Source of the DNA: Sporobacter sp942492735
Lineage (GTDB): Bacteria; Bacillota; Clostridia; Oscillospirales; Oscillospiraceae
Assembly (NCBI GenBank): GCA_942492735.1
Contig: OW818648.1
Span: 3,472,001 to 3,536,000, forward strand
Direction: 5' to 3'
Length of the DNA: 64,000 nt
Shown here one piece after another: positions 31,260 to 41,283 of this stretch. How positions within the stretch are numbered: the stretch's first letter is position 1; each line of letters starts with the position of its first letter. Both the position numbers and the translations under genes were made by a program. The notes under the pieces are model-generated. The model did no database searches, was not told where the DNA came from, and saw nothing but the letters and a program-made list of their open reading frames with translations.

Positions 31260-32053
31260 TCATTCGTAAATTAACTTCCGCTTATTAAACGGCGCAGAAA
31301 CAAATCGTATCATCGCCTTCGTGTTTGTCAGCCACTCAATCTGCACATTGTTTCTCGTGTTTGCAAGCATTTTGGGTACAAAGAATTTTGCCACCGTTTC
31401 TGGCTTATCGGCTAATATGTTGAAAATCCTTTGAAAGCTCTGTTCGCTTTCAATGGCGGGAACACTGCCGTCCGGTGATTTTGTGATAAAGTCGGTAAGC
31501 ATCATGCCGGGGGACAGACGGCCTGCAATCACTCCTGTTCCCTCAAGCTCCTTTGCAAACCCTTTCATAAAGTAGGTTAACGCGTGTTTTGTTGTACCAT
31601 ATAGGATCGTCTTCGACTGTATCATATTGTTTGAGCCAAGTCCCTCCATCGAATAGATTGCTCCGCTTTTTGCACTATCATTCCATGACTTGCCACCTGA
31701 CAGCCATAAATCATGCCGTTAATATTGGTAGATACCACTTTATTAACATAGCTCTCATCGGTATTACAGATGTACTCATGCGGTGCATTTTGCCCTGAAT
31801 TGTTTATCCAAATATTAATACTGCCCCATTTTTCTATGGATTTATCCCATAGGTTTTGGACATCGCACATGTTCTGCACATTACATGTAACATAAATAAT
31901 CTGCTTTTCAAAAGCGGATAGTTCCGCTTTTACACTTTCGGATAGCTGCCCACCCCTTCCGGAAAGAGTAACATTACAGCCACTTTGCAGAAATTCTTTC
32001 GCCATGCAGAGCCCGAGACCTCTTGTACTACCTGTTATAACTATATTTTTCAT
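31260..32053 (-). pseudogene. Short-chain dehydrogenase gene with a single-base frameshift
   Basis: The 5' part (from ATG 32053, after GAGG) reads MKNIVITGSTRGLGLCMAKE, with NNSGQNAPHEY and NINGMIYGCQVASHGMIVQK. The 3' part, in another frame, continues KSGAIYSMEGLGSNNMIQSK, then YGTTKHALTYFMKGF (catalytic Tyr/Lys), IAGRLSPGMMLTDFI and a normal C-terminus. The frames meet near 31660-31672 at a CAAAAAGC run. One missing A explains the break. Either the gene is recently inactivated or this is a homopolymer sequencing error. Confidence 0.85.
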
Positions 32054-32245
32054 ATAATACCTCATTTTGTTTATGTCAAAAATTATAAGCACAAATCCCG
32101 TTGCTCTTGATATTAATTCATAGCCATTATGTCGCATTAACTCAAATGGAAACTAGATTGTAGGTTGGAAATTAAACCATAAGAACCCAGAGAATCAAGC
32201 ACTTGTTCGGCAGGGATTACCTAACTGTTCTATTGAATAGACGTG

Positions 32246-32809
32246 TTACTCTTTTAACTTCTTCATCACACCATACTCCATAAGCTCATACATTAAAGTA
32301 ATAACTCTATCGGCCGGTAAAGATTTGTTTTGCTGAAACCAATAACTCATAATGCCTATCATGGATGAGAGCATGTATTCCAGAATATAATCCATTTCAA
32401 TTTGATCAAGACACGACTTACTCATAAGAATATTCTTGACTACTGGTTTAACAGCGAATTTTAGCTTCCCTGCGAAGGCTGGATCGCCATTCTCCCCAAG
32501 TAAAACAGTATAAAATTTACTATTTTGCTCATATAGTTTTATGAACATATGAAGCGGCGTGTCAATGTTTCCTGTCGGTGCTATAACTGGCGGGAACTCA
32601 TTAATTTTTGGGATAAGAGAATTTTCAATTTGCTCAAGTACATCATAAACATCGATAAAGTACTCATAGAAAGTTCCACGGTTATACCCGGCTTTCAGCG
32701 TTATTTCCTTAACCGATATTTTCTCAATTCTGTTCTCACAATAAAGTGACCAGAAGGCGTCGGTAAGGTTCTGCCTTGTCTGTGTTGTTATTTCTGGCTG
32801 CTTTTTCAT
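32246..32809 (-). CDS. TetR-family transcriptional regulator
   Basis: 187 residues. The N-terminal HTH (TRQNLTDAFWSLYCENRIEK, then ISVKEITLKAGYNRGTFYEYF) is typical of TetR/AcrR repressors, followed by a ligand-binding helical domain ending YELMEYGVMKKLKE. It is divergent from the glycosyltransferase gene. A palindrome near that gene's transcription start (32878-32887) is a candidate operator. Confidence 0.9.
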   Translation of the reverse strand: MKKQPEITTQTRQNLTDAFWSLYCENRIEKISVKEITLKAGYNRGTFYEYFIDVYDVLEQIENSLIPKINEFPPVIAPTGNIDTPLHMFIKLYEQNSKFYTVLLGENGDPAFAGKLKFAVKPVVKNILMSKSCLDQIEMDYILEYMLSSMIGIMSYWFQQNKSLPADRVITLMYELMEYGVMKKLKE

Positions 32810-32843
32810 AGTTCACCTCAAAAAACCGACACTGGCGTATATA

Positions 32844-32901
32844 TTGTTGGTTGATGCGTTTCGATAGTATAAGTACAATGATATCATACAACAAGTTGTT
32901 G
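32844..32901 (+). promoter_or_regulatory. Promoter/operator of the glycosyltransferase gene
   Basis: TTGTTG (32844-32849), 18 bp, TATAAG (32868-32873). The perfect 10-bp palindrome ATGATATCAT (32878-32887) and the interrupted dyad CAACAA-G-TTGTTG (32889-32901) lie at and after the expected start site, a repressor-type placement. Confidence 0.45.
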
Positions 32902-32925
32902 GATAATAAAGAGGAGAACTCTTCT

Positions 32926-34164
32926 ATGATTACAATTTTATGCTCCGGTTCACGCGGTGACTTCCAGCCGTATAGTGCGTTGGCGCAACAGCTAAAAATA
33001 CTTGGTAAGGATGTCAGGATTGCGGGCGGAAGAAGTATTGAGAGTTTTATACGAGGATATGACATCGATTATTATACTTTAACAGCCGATTATCAAACGG
33101 CAAATATTGATCCAGATTTACTTGCCGCAGCGCAATCCTCGGATAACCCGATAAAAATGCTGCTTACCTTTAACAAGATGAAAAAGTATGTATTAGGACT
33201 AACAGCGGAAATGTATTATGCTTGTGAGGGAAGTGAGCTGATTGTTTATCATCCCGGCTGTACAATTGGATATTTCGCTGCTGAGATGCTAGGCCTTCCG
33301 TCCGTCCTTGCAGCACCCTTCCCTATGCATAAAACAACAGAGGTAGCATCGGTAATTGCTTACGGAAAATCAAAAATGCCGATTGCATTGAGTTATACCT
33401 TACTCCAGGGCATGCTGTGGATGGCCGGAAAAACCGCTATAGAAGCATTCTTTAAGAAAAAACACGGGAAGCTACCGAAAGGTTTTGGTAGTCCCTTTGA
33501 AAAGGTTGATAAACGACATCCAGCGATTGTATCATGCAGTAATTATGTGTTTCCGACTCCAAATGACTGGAATAAGAACATTTACCAGCACGGGTATTGG
33601 TTCGTAGAAGAAAATGCGGAATATACGCCATCAAAAGAGCTTGCCGATTTTCTTTCTACTGTTGACAAGCCTGTGTATTTTGGTTTCGGAAGCGTGTTTA
33701 ACGATAATGAAAAAGAAGAAATCGTGAATATAATCGTCCAAGCAGTGAAACAATGCGACAAGCGCGGAATTATATGTGGTATGGGAGAAATTGAAAACTT
33801 GCCGGAAAATATAATTGCAATCGGCAGCATACCCCACAGTTGGCTATTCAAACAATGTGCGGTTGCATGTCATCACGGCGGAGCCGGGACTACCGCCGCA
33901 GCATTCCAGGCTGGGGTTCCAAGTGTCATCATTCCATTCTCAAACGACCAGTTTGCATGGGCACATAGGGCATATGATCTTAATGTCGCATCAAAGCCAA
34001 TATACAGAAAGAAATTATCTGCTGATCGTTTGGTCGAGGCTATTACTTATGCCCTGAATGAAGATATTAAGAAAAATGCTGAGAAGCTTGCAAAAAACAT
34101 TGCGACAGAGAACGGGGCTTTAGATTGTGCGAAAGTCATTTACGGCACTATTGAGAATCAGTAA
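32926..34164 (+). CDS. UGT/MGT-type glycosyltransferase (GT1 family)
   Basis: 412 residues of GT-B fold. The N-terminal MITILCSGSRGDFQPYSALA is the acceptor-side motif of GT1/GT28 enzymes acting on lipids or small hydrophobic acceptors (sterol, macrolide, glycolipid). The C-terminal donor-binding segment VACHHGGAGTTAAAFQAGVP and VIIPFSNDQFAWAHRAYDL matches the family signature. The start is ATG 32926 after GAGGAG; a longer reading frame lacks a site. It is divergent from a TetR gene, so inducible glycosylation (self-protection, antibiotic or bile-type compound modification) is plausible but unproven. Confidence 0.88.
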   Translation: MITILCSGSRGDFQPYSALAQQLKILGKDVRIAGGRSIESFIRGYDIDYYTLTADYQTANIDPDLLAAAQSSDNPIKMLLTFNKMKKYVLGLTAEMYYACEGSELIVYHPGCTIGYFAAEMLGLPSVLAAPFPMHKTTEVASVIAYGKSKMPIALSYTLLQGMLWMAGKTAIEAFFKKKHGKLPKGFGSPFEKVDKRHPAIVSCSNYVFPTPNDWNKNIYQHGYWFVEENAEYTPSKELADFLSTVDKPVYFGFGSVFNDNEKEEIVNIIVQAVKQCDKRGIICGMGEIENLPENIIAIGSIPHSWLFKQCAVACHHGGAGTTAAAFQAGVPSVIIPFSNDQFAWAHRAYDLNVASKPIYRKKLSADRLVEAITYALNEDIKKNAEKLAKNIATENGALDCAKVIYGTIENQ

Positions 34165-34214
34165 AAACAGAAAACACCCAATGACCCTATGAACGTCTCA
34201 AGATCAAAAACCTC

Positions 34215-35234
34215 TCACCATTTGCCGAAATGATCTTCGATCGTGCCTAAAAGGTTGTCGATTTCGATAAAACTGCCGTCGGCGGTTTTGATTCGTCCGG
34301 AGAAGCGGCCGATCATTTGATGGACTTCTGAGACGATGATGCCTAGATTGCTTTTTGCGACTCTTTCATAAAACGGCGTCATAACAAGATCGACCCAGTT
34401 GCGCTCGGCGTCTTTAATTTTCCATGGCATCATCAGATTGTTTTTGTCATATTCAAAAATCATATCCACACTGATTTTTGACAATTTACCGTCAACTACA
34501 ACCGCGTTCTCATTCATTCCCGTATTGTCGGTCCATTGTCCGCCGAGGTTTACACCGATTCTTCTGCCGTTAGATTGACCGCTGATATTCGCCCAGTTCC
34601 AGCGAACCTTATACGGCCAGATGCCGCGGCCGAAATCCAGGCAGCCATATGTCTCTGTTGCCAGATTGTAAGTACGCGCTCCAACCTCTATTGTGCCGCT
34701 TGCCAGCATCCCCTCGTGTTTTGAAGTGAATTGAAATGTGCGTTTGTTCCAGGGAATGACAACATTGAGCGTTTCGTAACCCTCATCGTAATGAACCAAG
34801 ATGTCTGCATGCAACTTTTCGCCGCCGAAATCGTCAGACCGTACAATCAGATGCGTCTCGGCGCCGGTGTGTAGAAGCGCTATTTCAATTTGAGTATTTT
34901 TAAAGCAAACAGTATCATGCACGCCGTCCGGCATTGAACATCCGCTGCCAAACGGCGTCATAATTGTTTTTTCAATGAATTTCTTTGTTTTGTAATCAAG
35001 AAAGTAGACAAAAACCATTCCGACATAGTCGATGTTTGAAATCGTTGCTGAAAAGAGGCAGTCTTCGCTCATGATACACCAGTAATTCCACTTCTTTTTG
35101 CGTAGCCAGCTGCCCTTGAGATTACAATTGATGACCGGACTTCTTGCCCAGCCGACGCATTCCTTATTCAGTTCGCCGTTGTTTTTGCACAGATCGGTTT
35201 TTTCAATTATCTCACGCTCAAAATACGCGCTCAT
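34215..35234 (-). CDS. DUF2804 family protein
   Basis: 339 residues. The features GWARSPVINCNL near the N-terminus, DFGRGIWPYKVRWNWANISG in the middle and GVNLGGQWTDNTGMNENAV are those of the DUF2804 family, which has a lipocalin-like beta-rich structure related to hydroxyneurosporene synthase-like (CrtC) proteins. No signal peptide or membrane segment is visible. A GGAGC ribosome binding site precedes the ATG. The function is unknown; a role in modifying a lipid-like compound would fit the adjacent glycosyltransferase, as inference only. Confidence 0.8.
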   Translation of the reverse strand: MSAYFEREIIEKTDLCKNNGELNKECVGWARSPVINCNLKGSWLRKKKWNYWCIMSEDCLFSATISNIDYVGMVFVYFLDYKTKKFIEKTIMTPFGSGCSMPDGVHDTVCFKNTQIEIALLHTGAETHLIVRSDDFGGEKLHADILVHYDEGYETLNVVIPWNKRTFQFTSKHEGMLASGTIEVGARTYNLATETYGCLDFGRGIWPYKVRWNWANISGQSNGRRIGVNLGGQWTDNTGMNENAVVVDGKLSKISVDMIFEYDKNNLMMPWKIKDAERNWVDLVMTPFYERVAKSNLGIIVSEVHQMIGRFSGRIKTADGSFIEIDNLLGTIEDHFGKW

Positions 35235-35321
35235 AGAACAGCTCCTTTCAGATGATGCTTGGCTTTTTTATTATACTAATTATATAAAATATAGCAAAAT
35301 TTATCAATAGAATTCAAAATA

Positions 35322-35361
35322 GGGCTGCAGCAAACTCTTCGTTTTGCTGTAGCCCCATTTC
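35322..35361 (-). terminator. Hairpin between the sugar-type ABC operon and the DUF2804 gene
   Basis: GGGCTGCAGCAAA (35322-35334) pairs with TTTGCTGTAGCCC (35343-35355). On the minus strand it follows the end of the ABC operon (stop at 35379) and continues into TATTTTG. Confidence 0.8.
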
Positions 35362-35378
35362 ATTTATGCCGGCTCTGC

Positions 35379-36854
35379 TCAGCCTGCGGTTGGGTAGGTA
35401 TGATAGTAATCAGGAACCTCCGCGCGCGGACTGAACAGGTTCAGATCCGTGACCGGATCATAAGTATACTGACCATCGACGCCGGGGCCATAGGCGTACA
35501 GGTCGGTCCACTCATAATATGATTTGTAGTTATCCTTATCGACCCATACGGTGGGGAGCAGGAGCGATGCATAGCTGTGTGTCTGCGTTGTGACGGGTGT
35601 TCCGTTTTCGAATTTAACGACCTGAACTGAATATGTCGGATCGGTTTCTCCCGTATACTCGAACACATCGCCCTTATCCCAAACGTTGACCCACTCCGGC
35701 CAGAGCGTTTCCGCAGTTGCCTGCCCCGCCAGCTGCGCCCACAGCGCGTTAATAATGGTTTCGCCAAACATGGAGGGAACGGTGGTCAATGCATACCGCC
35801 ATGAATTGAAGATACCGGCATCCCACTGCGCGTTCAGTAACGCACCGCCGAAGGTGACGACGCAGACCTTATCGGTAAGACCCAGGTTATCGGCAGCATT
35901 CGCCGCGCCCATGGCCATATCGTCAAAAATTGTGGGTACCAGCCACACTTCGATATCACCCGGGTCAGAGAGAATCTGCGTGACGAGGTTCTGCGCGCCG
36001 GTCTGGTCCATCGTACCTGATGCGGCATCCGCAAAGAAAAAGTTCTTCGGGTTATTGGCCGGATCGACACTAAACGAGCCAAACGTGGGGTTCATCTCAA
36101 TCCAAAGCTGCTTGCTGCCAAGCGTACGCTCCATGAGCTGCGGCACCAGAGAGTAGCCGACCGAGATGACGCCGACCTTTTCCCACGGGACGTCCGGATA
36201 TGATTCGTCCTTCCACTGAAGAAGCTTGTTCAAGAGCTCTCTGCCGACCAGCGTGTTGTTGAAGCCAACGTTCGGGCAATAGAGCGGGCCGGGCAGATAT
36301 GTGCCGCCGATGGTGTACGGATTGCTGTAATCGCGGGCTTGCGCCATGCAGAGCATCCAAACGACACCGAGCTCACTGCAGATCTCATTTATTCTGTTGC
36401 AGAGGTTTGGGTCAGTGTCCATCAGCAAGCCGTCATAGCCATTATCAACATAAGTCTCAATACCGGAGAGATATTCCTCATTATTACTCGCGACTGGCGC
36501 CCACATGCCAGTGTAATTGAGATTAATCTTTGTCGCCCAATCGGCGAACGCCTGGTCAAACGTATCATAGAATACGCCGGCCGCGCTGACTAGGTAGGCA
36601 ATCTTGAATTTCTCATGCTTTGTGTAATCATAGTCCGGGTCATAAAAACCCATTTCCTTCGGCCAATCCCCGGATGACGGATTGTCCCCGGACGGCTGGC
36701 TGTCGCCCGACGGTTGGTTGTCCCCGGACGGCTGGCTGCCGCCGGATGGTTGACTGCCGCCGGATGGTTGACTGTCGTTGGGCGGCTGGCTGCCGCAGGC
36801 AAAAATAGAGATTACCATACCTAGAACTAACATGATCACAAGTAGCTTCTTCAT
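35379..36854 (-). CDS. Sugar-type ABC transporter substrate-binding lipoprotein
   Basis: 491 residues, starting at ATG 36854 after AAGGAGGAAG. It has a signal peptide with lipobox ISIFACGS (Cys ~20), then a linker of six (S/N)QPSG(G/D)-like hexapeptides. The periplasmic-binding fold runs from KIAYLVSAAGVFYDTFDQAF onward, in the style of RbsB/XylF-type sugar binders but longer than usual (~430 residues). It is the last gene of an operon with the ATPase and two permeases. The ligand is unknown; pentose, nucleoside or autoinducer-like sugars are typical for the family. Confidence 0.9.
   Translation of the reverse strand: MKKLLVIMLVLGMVISIFACGSQPPNDSQPSGGSQPSGGSQPSGDNQPSGDSQPSGDNPSSGDWPKEMGFYDPDYDYTKHEKFKIAYLVSAAGVFYDTFDQAFADWATKINLNYTGMWAPVASNNEEYLSGIETYVDNGYDGLLMDTDPNLCNRINEICSELGVVWMLCMAQARDYSNPYTIGGTYLPGPLYCPNVGFNNTLVGRELLNKLLQWKDESYPDVPWEKVGVISVGYSLVPQLMERTLGSKQLWIEMNPTFGSFSVDPANNPKNFFFADAASGTMDQTGAQNLVTQILSDPGDIEVWLVPTIFDDMAMGAANAADNLGLTDKVCVVTFGGALLNAQWDAGIFNSWRYALTTVPSMFGETIINALWAQLAGQATAETLWPEWVNVWDKGDVFEYTGETDPTYSVQVVKFENGTPVTTQTHSYASLLLPTVWVDKDNYKSYYEWTDLYAYGPGVDGQYTYDPVTDLNLFSPRAEVPDYYHTYPTAG
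36671..36780 (-). repeat. 18-bp tandem repeat encoding a Pro/Ser/Gly linker
   Basis: About six degenerate 18-bp units encode (S/N)QPSG(G/D) directly after the lipobox of the binding protein. Such repeats can change copy number and so vary the tether length. Confidence 0.8.
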
Positions 36855-36959
36855 TTTCTTCCTCCTTATTATTTTGTCGGTATCCGTTTGTATCACTCAG
36901 GCACGTGCGCTGAGCATCAACACTAGCTTACTTACTAACGCGAAGTACCCTGAATTCGT

Positions 36960-37988
36960 TTACTTTGACATACCGGGCATTACAGCGCCGCCGCCGCCCA
37001 TCTTGATGCCAAGCTTTTTGAATCTCCTGCGCATATTGAAGCCGTCTATTGTGAGCGCGACGACGAGGAGCATGCCGTTGACCCATGTGATAAACCAGAG
37101 CGGAAGGCCCATGATCTGGAGGGAATAAGCAAGGACGTTAATCAGTATCATACCGCAGAACGCGCCGCCCAGCGAACCGGAGCCGCCTATGAAGGATACG
37201 CCTCCAAGGAGTGTGGCGGTCAGCGCTGTCATGTGCGGCATCAAAAGTGTGAGTCCTGTTGGGGTCGCCATTTTTTGCTGGGATGCCCACATGAGCGCTC
37301 CCAAAGCGGAGAGGATGCCGTTATTGATATACAGTATGGTTCTTATTCTTTTTGGATTGAGCCCAGCGAGCCGCGAAGCCGCGGGATTTCCGCCGGCCAT
37401 TAGGATGCTTCTGCCGAAGGCCGTCTTTTTTATCAGGATGCTGTAAAAGACGACCAGCAGCGCCATAAACACGAAGAGCACCGGTATTGGTGTTCCGGGT
37501 ATATACTGCGCGCTCAGATTGTTGAACGGTATGTTCCTGATTTGTATCTGTGTGCCGCGGGTAACCCACGACGCGAGCCCGGCCCATACCGACGACATTC
37601 CTATCGTGACAATAAACGGCATGAGGTTGAGCCCGTTGACGAAGAAGGCGTTTACGCCGCCGGCTACAGCACCGGCAATGAGCGCCGCGATCAGCGCGAC
37701 TGGCCACGGGAGATTTGGCGACCATATGAGTATCTGCGCGAACAGCAGCATTGCGCATGTCGCGTGGGCGCTGCCCGCAAAGTCGATGCCGCCGACGAGC
37801 AGCAGGATCGCCACACCGCAGAGGAAAGGGCCTGCATAGCTGAGGTTGGACAAAATACGCTGGGCGTTGCCGAACGTAAAAGAGCCAGGTCTCACAATGT
37901 AGGTCACGATCAGCACGACCGCGGTAAAGATCAGCATCTGAAATACCTTGGATTGGACTATTCTTTTGCCAAGAGAGGGTTTATACAT
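36960..37988 (-). CDS. ABC transporter permease, RbsC family (2)
   Basis: 342 residues with about nine to ten hydrophobic helices. RbsC-type features include GVAILLLVGGIDFAGSAHAT near the N-terminus, MPFIVTIGMSSVWAGLA and GGNPAASRLAGLNPKRIRTILY. The C-terminal half has GGVSFIGGSGSLGGAFCGMI. It is 41 bp downstream of the first permease and 105 bp upstream of the binding protein. With the other permease it would form a heterodimeric sugar channel. Confidence 0.92.
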   Translation of the reverse strand: MYKPSLGKRIVQSKVFQMLIFTAVVLIVTYIVRPGSFTFGNAQRILSNLSYAGPFLCGVAILLLVGGIDFAGSAHATCAMLLFAQILIWSPNLPWPVALIAALIAGAVAGGVNAFFVNGLNLMPFIVTIGMSSVWAGLASWVTRGTQIQIRNIPFNNLSAQYIPGTPIPVLFVFMALLVVFYSILIKKTAFGRSILMAGGNPAASRLAGLNPKRIRTILYINNGILSALGALMWASQQKMATPTGLTLLMPHMTALTATLLGGVSFIGGSGSLGGAFCGMILINVLAYSLQIMGLPLWFITWVNGMLLVVALTIDGFNMRRRFKKLGIKMGGGGAVMPGMSK

Positions 37989-38029
37989 AATTTTCCTCCT
38001 CTATCCTAAACGATGTGAATCGTACGTTC

Positions 38030-39043
38030 TTAAGCGCCGACACGTTTTTGCTGTCTCCTCAGGCTGAAGTAGTCAAACGTGAGCGCGGCGAGGAGCAGCG
38101 CGCCCGACAGCACACTCGTCATATAAGGGCTGGCGCCGCTTGTGGTCATTCCCATATTGAACGTTCTGATGACTAATAGCCCGACGAACGCCCCGCCCAT
38201 ACCGCCGGCACCGCCGCCGAACGAGATGCCGCCAAGGATAGCCGCCGTCAGACCGGTAAACTGATCGGTTGCCAGCGCCGCCATACCGCCCTGCTTCACG
38301 CGGGCTGAGTATATGAGTCCCGCAAGCCCCGAAAGCAGCGAGCAGTTGATAAAGAGCACATAGGACATCCTTTTCGAGTTGATCCCCGCCAGCCGCGCGG
38401 CGGCCGGGTTCCCACCGACAAGGTAGATCGTCCTGCCGAATTTTGACTTTGCCAGCATCAGCCCATAGATAACGAACATGATCACCATAACGAGCGACGC
38501 CGCGGGAATCCGGTCAAAAAGCTTGTAAGTACCAAGCGTGGTCAGGGGGTCGGAATTAAAATTGATGACGCCCTGAACCTGGCCGCCGGCGTCCGTACAC
38601 AGCAGCATCATAACGGCTCTTAAAATTGCAGCCATTGCCATTGTCGCAATAAATGGCTGAAATCTCAGCTCGTTCACCAGAAGCGCGTTACACAGGCCAA
38701 CGACGCCGGCAAGCGCCAACCCCAGGATTGCGGCGAGGTACCAGGGCAGACCCCACCATGCCACGCCGACCGCAACAAGAACGCCGGCGAGAGCGCCCGC
38801 AGCCGATTGCGAAATATCAATGGACCCGGAAACGATAAGGCAGCCTGCGCCGATCGTCAGAAAACCGGGAACGGCGAGATCCTGAAGAATGCTCATGAAT
38901 CTCTTCAGCGTAAAGAACCTGGCGTCGTTAAGCGTCGCTGTGACGGTAAAAAGCCCAATGAGGAGTAACAAAAGGATAAGCAGCGGAAACGCCTTTGATC
39001 TTACTATTTTTTTAATGGCAGATACTTTTTTAACAGTTCCCAT
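38030..39043 (-). CDS. ABC transporter permease, RbsC family (1)
   Basis: 337 residues, paralogous to the next permease: GCLIVSGSIDISQSAAGALA, FQPFIATMAMAAILRAVMML, GGNPAAARLAGINSKRMSYVLF and GGISFGGGAGGMGGAFVGLL. It starts 11 bp after the ATPase gene, so translation is probably coupled. Two different permeases in one operon suggest a heterodimer, as in several ribose/autoinducer-2-like importers. Confidence 0.92.
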   Translation of the reverse strand: MGTVKKVSAIKKIVRSKAFPLLILLLLLIGLFTVTATLNDARFFTLKRFMSILQDLAVPGFLTIGAGCLIVSGSIDISQSAAGALAGVLVAVGVAWWGLPWYLAAILGLALAGVVGLCNALLVNELRFQPFIATMAMAAILRAVMMLLCTDAGGQVQGVINFNSDPLTTLGTYKLFDRIPAASLVMVIMFVIYGLMLAKSKFGRTIYLVGGNPAAARLAGINSKRMSYVLFINCSLLSGLAGLIYSARVKQGGMAALATDQFTGLTAAILGGISFGGGAGGMGGAFVGLLVIRTFNMGMTTSGASPYMTSVLSGALLLAALTFDYFSLRRQQKRVGA

Positions 39044-39054
39044 GTTCTCTCCCC

Positions 39055-40545
39055 CTAATCAAGCATCGCGAGAGCAAGGACGCCTTCCTCTGTGGCCTCT
39101 TCTCTCTTCACCGACCCTGTTATACGACCATTGTGCATCACCATGATTGTATCCGCCACGTTAATGACCTCTGTCAGTTCAGATGATATGAAAATAACGC
39201 CTATTCCCTGCTTTGCGAAGTCGCACACCGTCTGATAAATCTCTGCCTTTGTCTTGACGTCGATCCCCTTTGTCGGCTCGTCGAGGATCAGAATCTTGGT
39301 TGTCATCAAGCTCGATGTCCAGCGCCCGAGGATGACCTTCTGCTGGTTGCCGCCCGATAGCTCAATGACCAGTTTGTCGACGGTCGGTGTCTTTATGTCG
39401 TACCGCCTTACCGCCTCCATCGTGAGCTCTTCACACGCTTTTTGCTTAAGGAACGGCCACTTGCGCAGCTTGCCCAGTACAGGCATACAGACATTGTCCT
39501 CAATGGAGCGCCAAAGCACGAGCCCCTGATCCTTGCGGTCTTCGGGGCATAGCGCGATGCCCGCGTCAATTGCGTCCTTCGGCGTTTTGAGGTCCAGTTT
39601 CCGGCCCTCCAGCTTGATCTCACCGGATATCAGCGGGTCCGCGCCGAAGACGGCCCTCATGACCTCTGTCCGCCCAGAGCCCACCAGCCCAGCGAATCCC
39701 AGTATCTCGCCCTTCCTCAGGGTAAAGCTGACGTCACTTACCGCGTATGACGTCAGGTTGTTGACCTCCAGCAGCACATCGCCGAGCTTGTCGTTGCGGT
39801 TAAGGTTGGCGTAGGTATCTCCGATGTCGCGTCCGACCATCGCCGCAATAAGCGACCTCTCGTCGGTCTCGGATGTGATCAGCTTTGACACGAACTTTCC
39901 GTCCTTGAGGACGACTATTTCATCGGCAATCTCAAATATCTCCTTGAGCCGGTGCGAGACGTAGACGATTATTTTACCCTCTTCCTTCAACTGCTTGATG
40001 AGGTCAAATAGTATTTTGATCTCAACGTCGGTCAGCGGCGCCGTTGGCTCGTCAAAAGCGATGACCTTCGAGTCGCGCCTGTACGCCTTCATGATCTCCA
40101 CCATCTGCTGATTGGCGATCGAGAGGAACATGACAGGGGTCTCCGGCGCGATCTGAAGCCCAAATTTATCGATTAACGCCTGCGTATCCGCTTTCAGTTT
40201 CGCGCTATCGAGCAGCTTCATTTTTTGGGGCAAGGCGCCTATGTAAATGTTCTCCATAACGCTCATGGTAGGTATCAGCTGCCGTTCCTGATAGATGACG
40301 CTGAAACCCACCTTGATGGCTTGATTCGGCGTCATAAGGTTAAGCTTCTCGCCGCCCAGCGTGATAGAGCCCTCATCCGCTCTCAAGTCTCCGCTCATTA
40401 TTTTGAGGAGCGTACTCTTCCCGGCTCCGTTTTCACCGAGCAGGGCAAGCACCTTCCCTCCTTCCGCCTTAAAGCTGATGTCATCGAGTGCTTTGACGCC
40501 GGGGAACGATTTGCTGATACCTTCAAACTCAAGACATTGTGCCAT
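39055..40545 (-). CDS. Sugar-type ABC transporter ATPase (RbsA/MglA family)
   Basis: About 496 residues with two fused ATPase domains. The first has Walker A GENGAGKSTLLK (residues ~35-46), signature LSIANQQMVEI and Walker B VIAFDEPTAPL. The second has a degenerate Walker A region (GLVGSGRTEVMRAVFG), signature ELSGGNQQKVILGRW and Walker B ILILDEPTKGID. The start is ATG 40545 after AGGGA. It is the first intact gene of the importer operon, located downstream of a truncated SDR gene. Confidence 0.93.
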   Translation of the reverse strand: MAQCLEFEGISKSFPGVKALDDISFKAEGGKVLALLGENGAGKSTLLKIMSGDLRADEGSITLGGEKLNLMTPNQAIKVGFSVIYQERQLIPTMSVMENIYIGALPQKMKLLDSAKLKADTQALIDKFGLQIAPETPVMFLSIANQQMVEIMKAYRRDSKVIAFDEPTAPLTDVEIKILFDLIKQLKEEGKIIVYVSHRLKEIFEIADEIVVLKDGKFVSKLITSETDERSLIAAMVGRDIGDTYANLNRNDKLGDVLLEVNNLTSYAVSDVSFTLRKGEILGFAGLVGSGRTEVMRAVFGADPLISGEIKLEGRKLDLKTPKDAIDAGIALCPEDRKDQGLVLWRSIEDNVCMPVLGKLRKWPFLKQKACEELTMEAVRRYDIKTPTVDKLVIELSGGNQQKVILGRWTSSLMTTKILILDEPTKGIDVKTKAEIYQTVCDFAKQGIGVIFISSELTEVINVADTIMVMHNGRITGSVKREEATEEGVLALAMLD

Positions 40546-40613
40546 TGCTTCCCTCACTTTCTTCCTTCATAAGAATGCGGTTTTGTTTGCCTGCACGCCT
40601 GTAAAAACAGCCT

Positions 40614-41283
40614 TTAAAACTTGTGGCTGGCGTCGACCCAATCCAGGCCGCTCCGCGCCTTGGCAAATCCGACGTCCTCATGGGGCGCGTTTTTCATCAT
40701 TTCCTCAAGTCCCTTTTTCCGTATTTCGTCCAGTTCGTCGAGCTTCTTCATACCCTCCGGGCTTGCGTAAAAGATGACAGCCCCCAATTCTCTCTCGAGA
40801 ATCTCCTGTGAATTCTCGTACGGCACGCAGACAACCTGCTCGTTTTCGATAGCCGCCTTCAGCCATCGCGCCAGCTCCACCGGATCCATGCCGCTCGCGT
40901 GGATCGCCTTTAAAAGACCGATCGTCTTGTCGGTCACGCTATAGCCGGTATTTATGAATTTCTCAGGGCGGTGCTTCTCCGCCTCGCCAATGTTCGAGTT
41001 TATATTTGCCGGGAACAGCACGGTCACGCCGAAGCCATAGGGCTTTAATGCATCGTAGTAGCTGTACATGAGGTTATTGACCGCCGCCTTTGATGCCGAA
41101 TAGGGTGCTGTCGTCGCGCCTCCCATAAACGCGCCCAATGATGAGGTGGTCACGACGTGGCAGGATGTTTTGCCCGCGTAAGCTTTTATCATGCGCGGAA
41201 CAAAAATGATGCGCCTGTTGACGACAGCGCCCAGGCAGACGCCCATGACCCAGTCGAAATCTTCAAAGGTGGAAGCTTCAATG
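40614..41283 (-). pseudogene. N-terminally truncated SDR, paralogue of the gene at 11462
   Basis: Homology to the intact SDR begins abruptly at EASTFEDFDWVMGVCLGAVV and runs to the end (SGLDWVDASHKF), keeping the Ser (TTSSLGAF), the catalytic YSASKAA and the same C-terminal extension. The Rossmann nucleotide-binding half (~100 residues) is missing. The reading frame continues upstream into unrelated AT-rich sequence. It cannot bind NAD(P) in the normal way and is most likely a decayed duplicate. It lies just upstream of the ABC importer genes. Confidence 0.82.
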
